Shown here one piece after another: positions 15,307 through 23,678 of a stretch of 64,000 nucleotides of DNA (position 1 is the first letter of the stretch; each line of letters begins with the position of its first letter). This DNA is from Sphingomonas sp. GTDB taxonomy: Bacteria; Pseudomonadota; Alphaproteobacteria; Sphingomonadales; Sphingomonadaceae. The stretch spans positions 124,001-188,000 of the forward strand of contig JAFOMG010000024.1 in assembly GCA_017418975.1 (NCBI GenBank). The letters run 5' to 3'. Under the pieces are notes generated by a model, which worked only from the letters and a program-made list of their open reading frames with translations, ran no database searches and was not told where the DNA came from. The position numbers and the translations under genes were made by a program.

Positions 15307-16542
15307 ATGGCTACGCTTATGACCGAAGCCGGAATCCCCGAAGCCGTCGATCCGCTCGACGTCAGCCGGCCCGAACTCTACCGCGACGATGTGTGGCAGG
15401 CGCCGTTCCGCGAGCTGCGCGCGCGGGGCGGGATCTATCATTGCGAGAATAGCGGCTTCGGCCCCTATTGGTCGATCGCCACCTACAAGCCGATCGTCCA
15501 GGTCGAATCGCTGCCCGACATCTTCTCGTCCGAGGCCGGCGGCATCACCATCGCCGACATACAGGAAGGCGATATCAAGATGCCGATGTTCATCGCGATG
15601 GACCGGCCCAAGCATACCGACCAGCGCCGCACCGTCGCCCCCGCCTTCACGCCGAGCGAGATGGTGCGGATGAGCGACAATATCCGCATGCGCACTGCCG
15701 AGATCCTCGATTCGCTGCCCGTCGGCCAGGAATTCGACTGGGTCGACAGCGTCTCGATCGAGCTGACCACCCAGATGCTCGCGCTGCTGTTCGACTTTCC
15801 CTGGGAAGAGCGGCGCAAGCTCACCTATTGGTCGGACTGGGCGGGCGATATCGAGATCGCCAAGGATCCCGTGCGCAAGGAGGAGCGGCGCCAGATCCTG
15901 TTCGAATGCGCCGCCTATTTCGGCAATCTCTGGCAGGGCAAGCTGGGCAAGGAGCCGAGGCCCGACCTGATCTCGATGATGATCCATTCGGACGCGATGA
16001 GCCATATGGACCAGATGGAGTTCCTCGGGAACCTGATCCTGCTGATCGTCGGCGGCAACGACACGACGCGCAACTCGATGAGCGCCTATGCCTGGGGGCT
16101 CGAGCAATTCCCCGATTCGCGCGCGAAGCTCGAGGCGGATCCGGGCCTGATCGGCAACGCCACGCAGGAGATCATCCGCTGGCAGACGCCGCTCGCGCAC
16201 ATGCGCCGCACCGCGACGCAGGATACCGAGCTGGACGGCCACAAGATCCGAGCGGGCGACAAGCTCGGCCTCTGGTATCTCTCGGCCAATCGCGACGAGA
16301 GCATCTTCCCCGATGCCGACCGGATCATCGTCGACCGCGAGAATGCCCGGCGCCACCTCGCCTTCGGCCACGGCATCCATCGCTGCGTGGGCGCGCGGCT
16401 GGCCGAGCTGCAGATCGGCATCCTGATGGAGGAGATGGCGAAGCGCCGCCTGCGCGCGAACGTGCTGCGCCAGCCCGAGCGCGTCGCCGCCTGCTTCGTC
16501 CACGGCTACAAGAAGATGGCGGTAGAGCTGACGCGCTATTGA
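15307..16542 (+). CDS. Cytochrome P450, CYP153-like (alkane hydroxylase type)
   Basis: A 411-residue soluble bacterial P450. It has the I-helix oxygen motif GGNDTTRNS, the ExxR of helix K in EIIRWQTPLAHMRR, and the heme loop FGHGIHRCVGARLAE. The phrases GPYWSIATY, FSSEAGGITI and LWYLSANRDESIF closely follow CYP153 enzymes, which hydroxylate alkane or fatty chain ends; related terpene P450s are an alternative. ATG 15307 follows CCAGGAGAGGCAGT. No ferredoxin or reductase gene is adjacent, so redox partners must be elsewhere. Confidence 0.9.
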   Translation: MATLMTEAGIPEAVDPLDVSRPELYRDDVWQAPFRELRARGGIYHCENSGFGPYWSIATYKPIVQVESLPDIFSSEAGGITIADIQEGDIKMPMFIAMDRPKHTDQRRTVAPAFTPSEMVRMSDNIRMRTAEILDSLPVGQEFDWVDSVSIELTTQMLALLFDFPWEERRKLTYWSDWAGDIEIAKDPVRKEERRQILFECAAYFGNLWQGKLGKEPRPDLISMMIHSDAMSHMDQMEFLGNLILLIVGGNDTTRNSMSAYAWGLEQFPDSRAKLEADPGLIGNATQEIIRWQTPLAHMRRTATQDTELDGHKIRAGDKLGLWYLSANRDESIFPDADRIIVDRENARRHLAFGHGIHRCVGARLAELQIGILMEEMAKRRLRANVLRQPERVAACFVHGYKKMAVELTRY

Positions 16543-16586
16543 GGGCGGCCGCCGGTTCGTGCAGCCTGTGCGCGAGGGCACGAATC

Positions 16587-17090
16587 ATGCGAAGATGGAT
16601 GGGGCCGGGCCTTGCGCTACTCGCGACAAGCTGCTCGCCGCCCGGATATGACATATCGGTATCGATGCAGGGCGGAGCACTTCGGTTCGACGCCCGCCCG
16701 AACGGCATCTGGCCCTTTCGCGCACCGGATAACGACATAACGGTCCATTCGGTGGACATCCGCAGCGACAAGGGCGTGATCTGGCACATCGAATCGAACG
16801 GCGATTCGAATTGTCTCGCCGGAGCGCCAAAGGCGTTCCCGCTATTCTACGGCAAGGTGCCGGCCTGCTTCATCGAATCGGCAAAGGCGCCGGCACTGCA
16901 ACCCGGGGCTCGGTACGAGATCCAAGTCATGGGCGCCGGCTGGGGCGACGCCTATTTCCGCTTCGGCGATCCGCCCGTGTTGCTCGACCTGGCCACCGCC
17001 CGGAACGCAACGCTCGAACTGGCTGCGAGCGACGACATCGCTTCCATGCCCCCTCCCGATCCCGATACAATGGAGCCGCGCCGCCATTGA
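16587..17090 (+). CDS. Putative lipoprotein, unknown function
   Basis: A 167-residue protein. The short hydrophobic start LGLALLATSC-like segment (GPGLALLATSC) suggests a lipoprotein signal with Cys at about residue 16. The rest looks like a beta-rich periplasmic domain (IWPFRAPDNDITVHSVDI, RYEIQVMGAGWGDAYFRF) with two further Cys that could form a disulfide. GAGGG stands about 9 bases before ATG 16587. I do not recognise the family. It follows the P450 by 44 bases, but their link is unclear. Confidence 0.65.
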   Translation: MRRWMGPGLALLATSCSPPGYDISVSMQGGALRFDARPNGIWPFRAPDNDITVHSVDIRSDKGVIWHIESNGDSNCLAGAPKAFPLFYGKVPACFIESAKAPALQPGARYEIQVMGAGWGDAYFRFGDPPVLLDLATARNATLELAASDDIASMPPPDPDTMEPRRH

Positions 17091-17169
17091 GCGCGCGATT
17101 TGCGGAAGGGGTGCAACCTTTCCCCGCTCTCATACGAACCTATATCGTCGCAATAACGAGAGGTTCGCC

Positions 17170-17655
17170 ATGCATACCGACCGCCGCGCCTTTCTCGCCG
17201 TCGCCGGCATCGGCGCCTTCACCGCCGCGTGCGGTGGCGGCGCGCCCGCCGAAGCCGCGCAGAAGTTCGAATTCACGCTCACCGATGCGGAATGGAAGAA
17301 GCGGCTTAGCCCGCTGGCCTATCAGGTGCTCCGCCAGGGCGCGACCGAGCGGGCCTTCACCAGCCCGCTCAACAAGGAGCACCGCGCCGGCACCTTCGCC
17401 TGCGCCGGCTGCGCGTTGCCGCTCTATGCCTCCTCGACCAAGTTCGACAGCGGCACCGGCTGGCCGAGCTTCTGGCAGCCGCTGCCCAGGGCAGTGATCA
17501 CCCGCGCCGACAATTCGCTCGGCATGCGCCGCACCGAGGTGCTGTGCCGGCGCTGCGGCGGGCATCTCGGCCATGTCTTCGACGACGGGCCGCCGCCCAC
17601 CGGCAAGCGCTATTGCATGAACGGCGCGGCGCTGGCGTTCGTGGCGAAAGGATAG
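17170..17655 (+). CDS. msrB: Exported peptide-methionine (R)-S-oxide reductase MsrB
   Basis: MsrB repairs R-methionine sulfoxide. The 161-residue protein has the zinc-binding pairs C78-x-x-C81 and C126-x-x-C129, the motif GTGWPSFW, GGHLGHVF and the catalytic Cys149 in RYCMNG. The N-terminus DRRAFLAVAGIGAFTAAC joins a twin-Arg motif to a lipobox (Cys21), so this is a periplasmic lipoprotein form rather than the cytoplasmic one. It probably protects envelope proteins from oxidation. Confidence 0.94.
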   Translation: MHTDRRAFLAVAGIGAFTAACGGGAPAEAAQKFEFTLTDAEWKKRLSPLAYQVLRQGATERAFTSPLNKEHRAGTFACAGCALPLYASSTKFDSGTGWPSFWQPLPRAVITRADNSLGMRRTEVLCRRCGGHLGHVFDDGPPPTGKRYCMNGAALAFVAKG

Positions 17656-17696
17656 CCCCCTTCCATTCCCCTCCCTGGAAGAGAGGGGAGCGAACA

Positions 17697-17724
17697 GGAA
17701 AAGGCCCGGGCAATGCCGGGCCTT
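17697..17724 (-). terminator. Terminator between msrB and the CHAP gene
   Basis: AAGGCCCGG and CCGGGCCTT form a perfect stem. On the minus strand it is followed by TTTTCC, so it fits best as the stop for the CHAP gene; it may also serve msrB. Confidence 0.75.
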
Positions 17725-17747
17725 CGCGTTTCAGCCTGTCGAAGCGA

Positions 17748-18314
17748 TCAGCCCGCGTCGGGCGTCTCGTTCTTCGCTTCCGCCATCAGGTCGCTGAGGT
17801 CGAGGTCGAGCGACGGCTTGAAATCGTCGTCGATGTCGTGCGGCGCGCCGCCCGAATAGATGAAGCCGTTGACCGGATAGACCGAAGTGCCGAGGCCGCC
17901 CATCGGCGCGAACCACACTTTCACTTCGCTCCAGTCGCCTTCGGGCGAGACGTCGACGGCGCGGACGTTGCGCTCGATGCCGCCGGCGCGCGACCAGTTG
18001 GCATGGGTGAGCAGCACTTCACGATCGCTGACGACCTGGCTTACCATCGCGACATGGCCGAGCGGCATGCGGGCCGTGCGCTGGAACGACATCACCGAAC
18101 CGACCTTCGGAGTCTCGCCGCGCTGATAGCGGCCGGCGGCCTGCGACCACCAGGTCCAGGCATTGCCATGAATGTTCACGCCGGAGATTTCGCGGGCATA
18201 GGGCGCGCACTGCCAGAAGGTACGGCCCTTGGCCGAAGCCGCCTGGGGGGCGGCCATCATCAGGGTGCAAACAGCCATCAGCGCGAAACGCGCTGCGAAA
18301 ACACGGAAATTCAT
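17748..18314 (-). CDS. Secreted CHAP-domain protein (putative peptidoglycan amidase)
   Basis: The 188-residue protein has a cleavable signal peptide (to about AASA, residue 28) and a CHAP domain with the catalytic Cys in FWQCAPYARE and the His in PLGHVAMVSQVV. GNAWTWWSQAAGRYQRG is the typical substrate-side segment. The last 50 residues form an acidic tail. CHAP enzymes cut peptidoglycan cross-bridges; stand-alone sphingomonad copies have no proven role. It is monocistronic. Confidence 0.87.
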   Translation of the reverse strand: MNFRVFAARFALMAVCTLMMAAPQAASAKGRTFWQCAPYAREISGVNIHGNAWTWWSQAAGRYQRGETPKVGSVMSFQRTARMPLGHVAMVSQVVSDREVLLTHANWSRAGGIERNVRAVDVSPEGDWSEVKVWFAPMGGLGTSVYPVNGFIYSGGAPHDIDDDFKPSLDLDLSDLMAEAKNETPDAG

Positions 18315-18736
18315 GGACCCCCCGGTCAGGAAGCAGTCTGATGAACAGCGACTGACCAGATCATAGGACGGAAGTATAGGGCCGCGGCCGGTCGATGGGA
18401 CGAACCGTTGCGGCGAGCCGATGACCTGCTGATTCGCCCTGATTCGCGAGGAACCATGCCCGGAAATCGGCCATCGAAGCGGCCCGGCGACCCGCCGGGC
18501 CCTACGGGCGAACCCGGACCCGGATACGCCCCGGATGGGCAGCTGCCCCCCGCAAGCCCATCACTATGCGCAGTTTTCCACAAGCGGGACTTCGGTTCAT
18601 CGCATGCATGTTGCGCCGCGGAATCAGTTGGTTTCCTATAATGAACAGGGGACGACGACTGGTTCAGCGGCTCGTTAACCATATTGCCGCACTATCGGTC
18701 TCGGAGGGTCACGATATGGGGTGGGAGTATTGAGCT
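18315..18736. other. Intergenic region between divergent CHAP gene and conserved unknown gene
   Basis: These 422 bases lack a convincing gene. The right half is AT-richer than the surroundings and includes an exact TATAAT at 18637-18642, about 95 bases before the next start, a plausible -10 box, though I find no well-spaced -35. The left half must contain the CHAP promoter. A GTTAACCAT phrase near 18675 resembles half of a CtrA site only. Confidence 0.35.
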
Positions 18737-19288
18737 ATGGGAGCACGGGCAAAACCGGCTGAAGGCGCGATGACGCTGGCCGAAATGAAGGAATTTGCGG
18801 GTTTCAGCGCGGCGACCCAGCGCTATGTGCGCCGTTCGCTCGATATCGGGCTGGACCGCGAGGACGCGATGGCGCGCTGGTCGCGCGACGTGGTCGAGGC
18901 CGCCAGCATCCGCGCCCAGGCGCATGTCTATGAGCGCCTCCACGAAGTCCGCGCGCTGATGCCCGACGACAGCGACTTCGATTCCATCGAGCCGTTCATG
19001 TCGCCGCTCGTCGCCATCGCCGCCTTCGACCTGAGCCAGGGCCGCCTGACCAGCTTCTCGAGCTTCCGCTTCCTCTACGAGCGGCTGATCGGCGCCGAAG
19101 TGCGCCCCTGGCTCCCCTCGGCCTTCTGCGCCGCGGCGGCGCTGCCGCATCTCCATCCGGACCTGCGCCGCAAGCTGCTCCAGTCGATCAGCGAAGCCGC
19201 CGCCACTGCCTCGGGCTGGTCGAACCGCCAGCCGAGCTTCTATCCGGCCTGGGTGGAGAAGGTCGACACCGCGTCGCTCTCGCACTGA
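18737..19288 (+). CDS. Conserved hypothetical protein, helical
   Basis: 183 residues, no signal peptide or membrane span, mostly predicted helix (MTLAEMKEFAGFSAATQRYVRRSLDIG written as consecutive helices; HPDLRRKLLQSISEAA). I do not recognise the family. Codon use matches the neighbours and the frame is clean, so the gene is credible. It stands alone between a divergent CHAP gene and a convergent extensin-like gene. An internal ATG (residue 12) is an alternative start. Confidence 0.7.
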   Translation: MGARAKPAEGAMTLAEMKEFAGFSAATQRYVRRSLDIGLDREDAMARWSRDVVEAASIRAQAHVYERLHEVRALMPDDSDFDSIEPFMSPLVAIAAFDLSQGRLTSFSSFRFLYERLIGAEVRPWLPSAFCAAAALPHLHPDLRRKLLQSISEAAATASGWSNRQPSFYPAWVEKVDTASLSH

Positions 19289-19299
19289 TTTCCCAATTC

Positions 19300-19370
19300 C
19301 CCTCCCGCTTGCGGGAGGGATTCCCTTTATCTTGTTCCTCCCGTCATCCCCGTACAGGCGGGGATGACGG
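19300..19370. repeat. Two short palindromes in a convergent gap
   Basis: CCCTCCCGCTTGCGGGAGGG lies at about 19301-19320 and CCGTCATCCCCG / CGGGGATGACGG at 19342-19369. They lie between converging genes and could stop transcription, but no T-tract is obvious. Confidence 0.6.
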
Positions 19371-19408
19371 TGGAGCGGGAGATGACGGGCGTGGCGCCGA
19401 GACCCGGC

Positions 19409-20143
19409 CTACCGGCAGGACCGCCATCCCCATTCCCCGCGCTCCGCCTCGTCGAGGTGCAGGTGATCGCGATGCGCGGCGTTATAGTCGGGCGAGAGCA
19501 CCGTCGAGAACAGCCGGCAGGCCCCGGTGCGCACTTCGCGCAGGAAGGCGGCCTTCGCTCCGCCTTCCTCCCAATCCTCGGCCACGCCGATCCGCGTCCC
19601 GTCCGCCAGGCGAAAGGCGGCGATGTCGATCGCATCGGCAGTCGCATGCTCGCTCCAGCCGCCGGTGCCGCGGCCGTACATGCGCCGGCACGCATAGCTG
19701 CCGAGATGCTCGATCCGCACCACCGCCGCGCCGAAATGCCGCTGCGCGGCCGGCTGGACGATCTCCCATTCCCAGAGCGAGAGCGCCGCGGCCACCGGGC
19801 AGGACATGCCGGGGCTGGCCGGCACAAAGCCGATCCCGCGCGCCCCGCCCGGAACAAGGCGCACCCCGTCCGCATAGCCGCATTGCGGCGCGTCGCCGAT
19901 GACGCTGGCCAGCGCCACATAGCGCACTCCCGCGGCGCGCAGCAGCGACCGGCAGCGGGCAGCGTCCCCGGTCAGCCCGGCGAGCTTGCGGCCGGTGAAG
20001 ATGCCGATCGGCTGGTCCAGATCGAGCCGCGTCCAGGGCAAGTCCTGCGGACGGTCGCGCAGCGCCACCCAGGCCAGGAGCGATCCGCCGAGCAATGCCG
20101 CGAGCGAGACCGCCGCCGTCGCGGCGCGGCGCGCCCGCCTCAC
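19409..20143 (-). CDS. Extensin-like C-terminal domain protein
   Basis: 244 residues with an N-terminal membrane anchor or signal (about 8-27) and one extensin-like C-terminal domain. It has GIGFVPASPGMSCPVAAALSLWE, the YGRGTGGWSEHATADAIDIAAF segment, and the final DYNAAHRDHLHLDEA with its His-rich metal-site-like motif. This HxH/D arrangement resembles DD-carboxypeptidase-type folds, so a cell-wall role is likely though unproven. Its start overlaps the end of the NUDIX gene by 4 bases. Confidence 0.85.
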   Translation of the reverse strand: MRRARRAATAAVSLAALLGGSLLAWVALRDRPQDLPWTRLDLDQPIGIFTGRKLAGLTGDAARCRSLLRAAGVRYVALASVIGDAPQCGYADGVRLVPGGARGIGFVPASPGMSCPVAAALSLWEWEIVQPAAQRHFGAAVVRIEHLGSYACRRMYGRGTGGWSEHATADAIDIAAFRLADGTRIGVAEDWEEGGAKAAFLREVRTGACRLFSTVLSPDYNAAHRDHLHLDEAERGEWGWRSCR

Positions 20144-20919
20144 ATGCGGATCGCCTGGTCAAGGGGTTGCGTGGTGATCGGGTAGCCAAGATCGTCGGGA
20201 ATGCACAGATGGCGCTCGCCGTCGCGTTCCTCGATCCAGGGCGTGACGGTGCGGATCGGATGGGCGCGGGCATCGGCGACGGCGTCGTCATAGCTGGCGA
20301 ACAGCGCCAGCCGGTCGAGATTGCGGCGGGTGGGAAAGATGATGTGCGCCTCGCCCCGGTCGGCGGCGTCGAGCACCGCGCGCGCGCTCGCCCAGAAGAC
20401 CCGGACATTCTCGTTGCCGTCGACCTGCGGCTCGGCTCCTTCCGGCGCGCGGGCCAGGTAGAAGCGCGTGTCGAACACCTTGTGGTGCACGCCCCTGGGC
20501 AGCCAGCGGGCAAAGGGCACCAGCCGGTCCAGCGCGAGCGCGGCGCCGGCCTCGTCGAGCAACTCGCCCATCGGCTCGCCGGCATAGAGGCGCTGGCGCA
20601 GCGCGAGCACCTCCCCGGCCGGATCGAGGCCGATCGCGACGCCCGCTTCCTCCAGCGTCTCGCGGATCGCGGCGATGCGCGCGGCATTCTCCTCGACATC
20701 GCCGGCATGCAGGCCCGCCAGGACGAAATCGCCCGGATCGACGCGGCCGCCGGGAAAGACCAGCGCGCCGCCCGCGAACGACATGGCACGGGCCCGCTCC
20801 ACCATCAGCAGCTCGGGCGGCCCGTCCGGGGTCTCGCGCATCACGATCACGGTGGCGGCGGGAATCGCCTGTTCGTCGGTCATGGGACGGATGTAGGTCG
20901 TGCGATCAGGGATGGACAC
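20140..20919 (-). CDS. NUDIX hydrolase (NUDT19/RppH-unrelated long form)
   Basis: A 259-residue NUDIX protein. The NUDIX box is split: GGRVDPGD, an insert of about 20 residues, then RETLEEAGV, as in NUDT7/19-like CoA or nucleotide-sugar hydrolases. The usual AATVIVMRE opening strand is present. GTG 20919 has GGAGG at 6 bases; ATG 20883 (247 residues) lacks a ribosome site but matches where the domain begins. It is co-translated with the extensin-like gene. Confidence 0.85.
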   Translation of the reverse strand: MSIPDRTTYIRPMTDEQAIPAATVIVMRETPDGPPELLMVERARAMSFAGGALVFPGGRVDPGDFVLAGLHAGDVEENAARIAAIRETLEEAGVAIGLDPAGEVLALRQRLYAGEPMGELLDEAGAALALDRLVPFARWLPRGVHHKVFDTRFYLARAPEGAEPQVDGNENVRVFWASARAVLDAADRGEAHIIFPTRRNLDRLALFASYDDAVADARAHPIRTVTPWIEERDGERHLCIPDDLGYPITTQPLDQAIRM

Positions 20920-20959
20920 CCAATTCCTCCCCCGGCTTGCCGGCGAAGGAGCCGTAACG

Positions 20960-21976
20960 CTACCACCCCGTCATCTTCAGCCGCACCTTCGCCACCATGT
21001 CGGACGAGGTGACGAACAGCGTTCGCCCGTCCTCGCCGAAGCAGCAATTGGCGGCGGGCTTGCCGGTCGCGATCAGCCCCAGCTTCCTGCCGTCCGGCGC
21101 GATCACATGGATCCCGCCCGGGCCGCTGGCGAACAGATGGCCGCTCTTCGCCACCTTCATCCCGTCGGGCAACCCCGGCAGCTTGCGCGCCACTTCCGCC
21201 GAGAAGTCGACGAACGGTGCCAGCCCGCCTCTCGCCGAGCCGTCCGCCGCCAGTTCGCAACGGAAGATCTTCGCATTCTCGGGATCGGACTGGCTGACAT
21301 AGAGCCGGTCGAGCCCCGGCGAGACGCCGATGCCATTCGGCCGCCCGAGACTCTTGTCGATCAGCCGCACGCCGCTGCCGTCCGGACGGACGCTGTAGAC
21401 GCCGTTGAACGCCAGCTGCTTGAGCGGCGAGGCATCGCCCTCGGCCAGGCCATAGGGCGGATCGGTGAAATAGAGGATCCCGCCGCGCCCGATCGCCAGG
21501 TCGTTGCAGCTGTTGAACTTCCTGCCTTCGAATGCGCCGCAGACGATCGTCTTCCGCCGCGTCGCCAGGTCCACCCGGGCAATGGCGCGCGTGCCCGAAT
21601 CGGCCATCAGCAAGTCGCCACGGGCATCGATCACCATCCCGTTCGATCCCGCCTCGCGCACCCCCGCCGGGATCGGCCCGGCCAGGCCCGAGGGATCGAG
21701 GAACGGCCTGGCCCCTTCGCCCGCCCGCCAGCGATAGGCGATGTTCGCCGGCACGTCGGAGAAGAGCAGATAACCGCCCTTCCTCACCCATGCCGGCCCC
21801 TCGGCCCATCGGAAGCCGGTGGCGATCACCTCGATCGGGCTGGCCGTATCGATCAGCGCGTCGAGCGCCGGATCAAGGCGGGTGATGCCTCCCACGGTCT
21901 CGCCCAGCGCCACCCGCGGCGCCAGGGGCAGTGCCGCCAGGCCGGCCAGCATCGCGCGACGCGTCGTCTCGGTCAT
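20960..21976 (-). CDS. SMP-30/gluconolactonase family protein, exported
   Basis: A 338-residue six-bladed propeller of the SMP-30/Gnl family, calcium-dependent lactonases acting on sugar or other lactones. Family motifs include EGPAWVRKGGYLLFSDVPANIAYRW, SNGMVIDARGDLLMADSGTRAI (metal Asn), FNSCNDLAIGRGGILYFTDPPYG and SLGRPNGIGVSPGLDRLYVS. The N-terminus TRRAMLAGLAALPLAP is a probable Tat signal. ATG 21976 has GGAG upstream. It stands alone; substrate not determined. Confidence 0.88.
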   Translation of the reverse strand: MTETTRRAMLAGLAALPLAPRVALGETVGGITRLDPALDALIDTASPIEVIATGFRWAEGPAWVRKGGYLLFSDVPANIAYRWRAGEGARPFLDPSGLAGPIPAGVREAGSNGMVIDARGDLLMADSGTRAIARVDLATRRKTIVCGAFEGRKFNSCNDLAIGRGGILYFTDPPYGLAEGDASPLKQLAFNGVYSVRPDGSGVRLIDKSLGRPNGIGVSPGLDRLYVSQSDPENAKIFRCELAADGSARGGLAPFVDFSAEVARKLPGLPDGMKVAKSGHLFASGPGGIHVIAPDGRKLGLIATGKPAANCCFGEDGRTLFVTSSDMVAKVRLKMTGW

Positions 21977-22091
21977 CTTCTTCTCCGTCCAGCCGGCGGA
22001 ATCGTCCGATCCCCATGCACCGGGCGGCATATCGTCGCGATCCGCCGCATGGCGCGCAATCCTTCCTTCCGGCGCGAGGGGAAATATCCGG

Positions 22092-23117
22092 TCAGTCGAA
22101 GCGCGCGCGGAAACACGCGCGAAGCGCCGCATGGGTCTCCGCCACGCGCGCGAGCAATGCCGGATCGGCTTCGGCATGGCGGCTATCCGCCGCCCGCAAC
22201 GCGGCGGCATCGATCGGCGCCTCGACCAGCACGGCGAGCCGGGGCGCATAGCGGCGCGGACTGGCGCACAACGCGTCATAGTCGACGAAGAACTGGCGCT
22301 CCCGCACCCGGGCCGGCGCCGAGAGCAGCGCGCGGTGCACGCTGTCCCACAGCTTCAGCCAGTAATCGGCGCGGGTCGGGTCCTCGTCGCGGCCGGGGGC
22401 GCCGTCGAACAGGAACGGCCGGTGGTCGGCGCCGAATTCGTGATGGCCGAGCCAGGTCATGAAGCGGCGGCGGAACGGGTCCTCTCCTGCCAGCCGGGCC
22501 GCCCGGCGATGCTGGGACAGCAAGGACAGCGCCTGCTGCAACGGATCGCGGAACGGATGGATCAGAAGCGCATCGGGAAAGCTGGTGGCGAGCCCCTCCA
22601 GGCGCAGGATGTTGTTGTTGTTCTTCGACAGATAGCGAGCGCCGCCATGGCGCAGCAGCACCAGGCGCACATAGTCGCGAAAGGCAGCCAGCGTCTCGGG
22701 ATCCGGCGCGGCCGGCGCCAGCCCGTCGCGCCGCAGATAGCGTCTTCCTTCCAGCGCGCGCCAGAAGACCTCCTCGATCGCCTCGGGACTGTCGAGGTCA
22801 TGCGTCAATCCGTCGCCATGGCCGCGCTCGCTGGCCTCGACATGCCGCTTGCCGCCGAGCCTCGCCCAGCTGTTCGGGGCGAGCGGAAACGGAAGGTCGC
22901 GATAGGAAGGCGCGGCGAAGCCGCCGCCCTGGTGGAGCAGGCGGGTGAGGATCGAGGTGCCCGCGCGCGCCAGCCCGGCGATGAACACCGGGCGCCGGAT
23001 CGGCACCGCGGCGATCTTCCCGCGATGGGTGGCGCGCTCGATGTCGAAGGTCGCTTCGAGCAGCGCGGGCGAGCCCAGGGCGATGCGGTGGAGGAGCCGG
23101 TCAGCCCCGCTGTACAC
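22092..23117 (-). CDS. P-loop sulfotransferase family protein
   Basis: 341 residues. The 5'-phosphosulfate loop is FIAGLARAGTSILTRLLHQ (about 45-63), and the 3'-phosphate helix region LLIHPFRDPLQQALSLLSQHR is also visible. These bind PAPS, the sulfate donor. The KNNNNILRLEGLATSFPDA segment is typical of bacterial sulfotransferase_3-like proteins. It is the last gene of a four-gene operon (25033 to 22092) and overlaps the gene before it by 17 bases. The acceptor is unknown; a polysaccharide, lipid or tyrosine are all possible. Confidence 0.85.
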   Translation of the reverse strand: MYSGADRLLHRIALGSPALLEATFDIERATHRGKIAAVPIRRPVFIAGLARAGTSILTRLLHQGGGFAAPSYRDLPFPLAPNSWARLGGKRHVEASERGHGDGLTHDLDSPEAIEEVFWRALEGRRYLRRDGLAPAAPDPETLAAFRDYVRLVLLRHGGARYLSKNNNNILRLEGLATSFPDALLIHPFRDPLQQALSLLSQHRRAARLAGEDPFRRRFMTWLGHHEFGADHRPFLFDGAPGRDEDPTRADYWLKLWDSVHRALLSAPARVRERQFFVDYDALCASPRRYAPRLAVLVEAPIDAAALRAADSRHAEADPALLARVAETHAALRACFRARFD

Positions 23118-23475
23118 GCGGGATCACCTGCCAGCGCAGCACGGCATAGCCGAGCGTGAAGGGCATCAGCGCGAGCCTTGCCGTCCAGTCCGTCCGGAAG
23201 ACTCCGATTTCCGGCCAGTTGGCGTCGAGCGCCAGCACCACGAGCAGGGGCGCGGCGGCGGCGAGCAGCAAGCCGCCGGCACGCATCGTCCGCGCGAACA
23301 TGCGGCCCGAAAGGATCCGGAGCGCCCGCTCCTTGCCCCAGTCCGAAACGCCCCGCCTGGCCATCAGCCGCATGGCATGCCGGCCGCAGGCGGCAAGCTC
23401 GCGAAAGGCCGCGACGAGCGGCAGGGCGCGGGCCAGCTCGAGCACCGCGACGATGGCGAGGAAGAACGGGATCAC
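23101..23475 (-). CDS. Small membrane protein of the sulfotransferase operon
   Basis: A 124-residue protein beginning at GTG 23475, which overlaps the stop of the preceding 68-residue gene. It has an N-terminal hydrophobic helix (IPFFLAIVAVLELARALPLV), a basic middle (MARRGVSDWGKERALRIL), and another long hydrophobic span (AGGLLLAAAAPLLVVLAL). I do not recognise the family. Its position inside the coupled operon suggests it helps the sulfotransferase or its substrate at the membrane. Confidence 0.7.
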   Translation of the reverse strand: MIPFFLAIVAVLELARALPLVAAFRELAACGRHAMRLMARRGVSDWGKERALRILSGRMFARTMRAGGLLLAAAAPLLVVLALDANWPEIGVFRTDWTARLALMPFTLGYAVLRWQVIPRVQRG

Positions 23476-23678
23476 CGGGCACGCCCGCGGATGCGGCGGA
23501 CCAGCCGCTTGATCGGGTACCAGACGACCGAGACGATCGCGAGCAGGATCGAGCCGATCAGCCCGAAGGCGACTCCGATCGCCCCCAGCCCGAGCCCGGG
23601 CCCGGTATAGGCCTGGGCGGCGAGCGGCGCCGAAAGGGCGAGGGCGATCGACAGGGCTCTGAGAAACTTCACGAACAT
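23472..23678 (-). CDS. 68-residue secreted or membrane protein, unknown
   Basis: It has a signal-peptide-like start (LSIALALSAPLAAQA, cleavage before YTGPG), one membrane span rich in Gly/Ile, and a strongly basic end (YPIKRLVRRIRGRAR). The YTGPGLGLGAIGVAFGLIGS pattern recurs in small proteins near polysaccharide and sulfotransferase genes, from memory, but I cannot name a family. The start overlaps the end of the arylsulfotransferase-like gene by 10 bases, and its stop overlaps the next gene. Confidence 0.7.
   Translation of the reverse strand: MFVKFLRALSIALALSAPLAAQAYTGPGLGLGAIGVAFGLIGSILLAIVSVVWYPIKRLVRRIRGRAR

Noticed and set aside
18670..18690. CtrA-like TTAACCAT phrase
   Set aside because: Only one half of the TTAA-N7-TTAA site is present.
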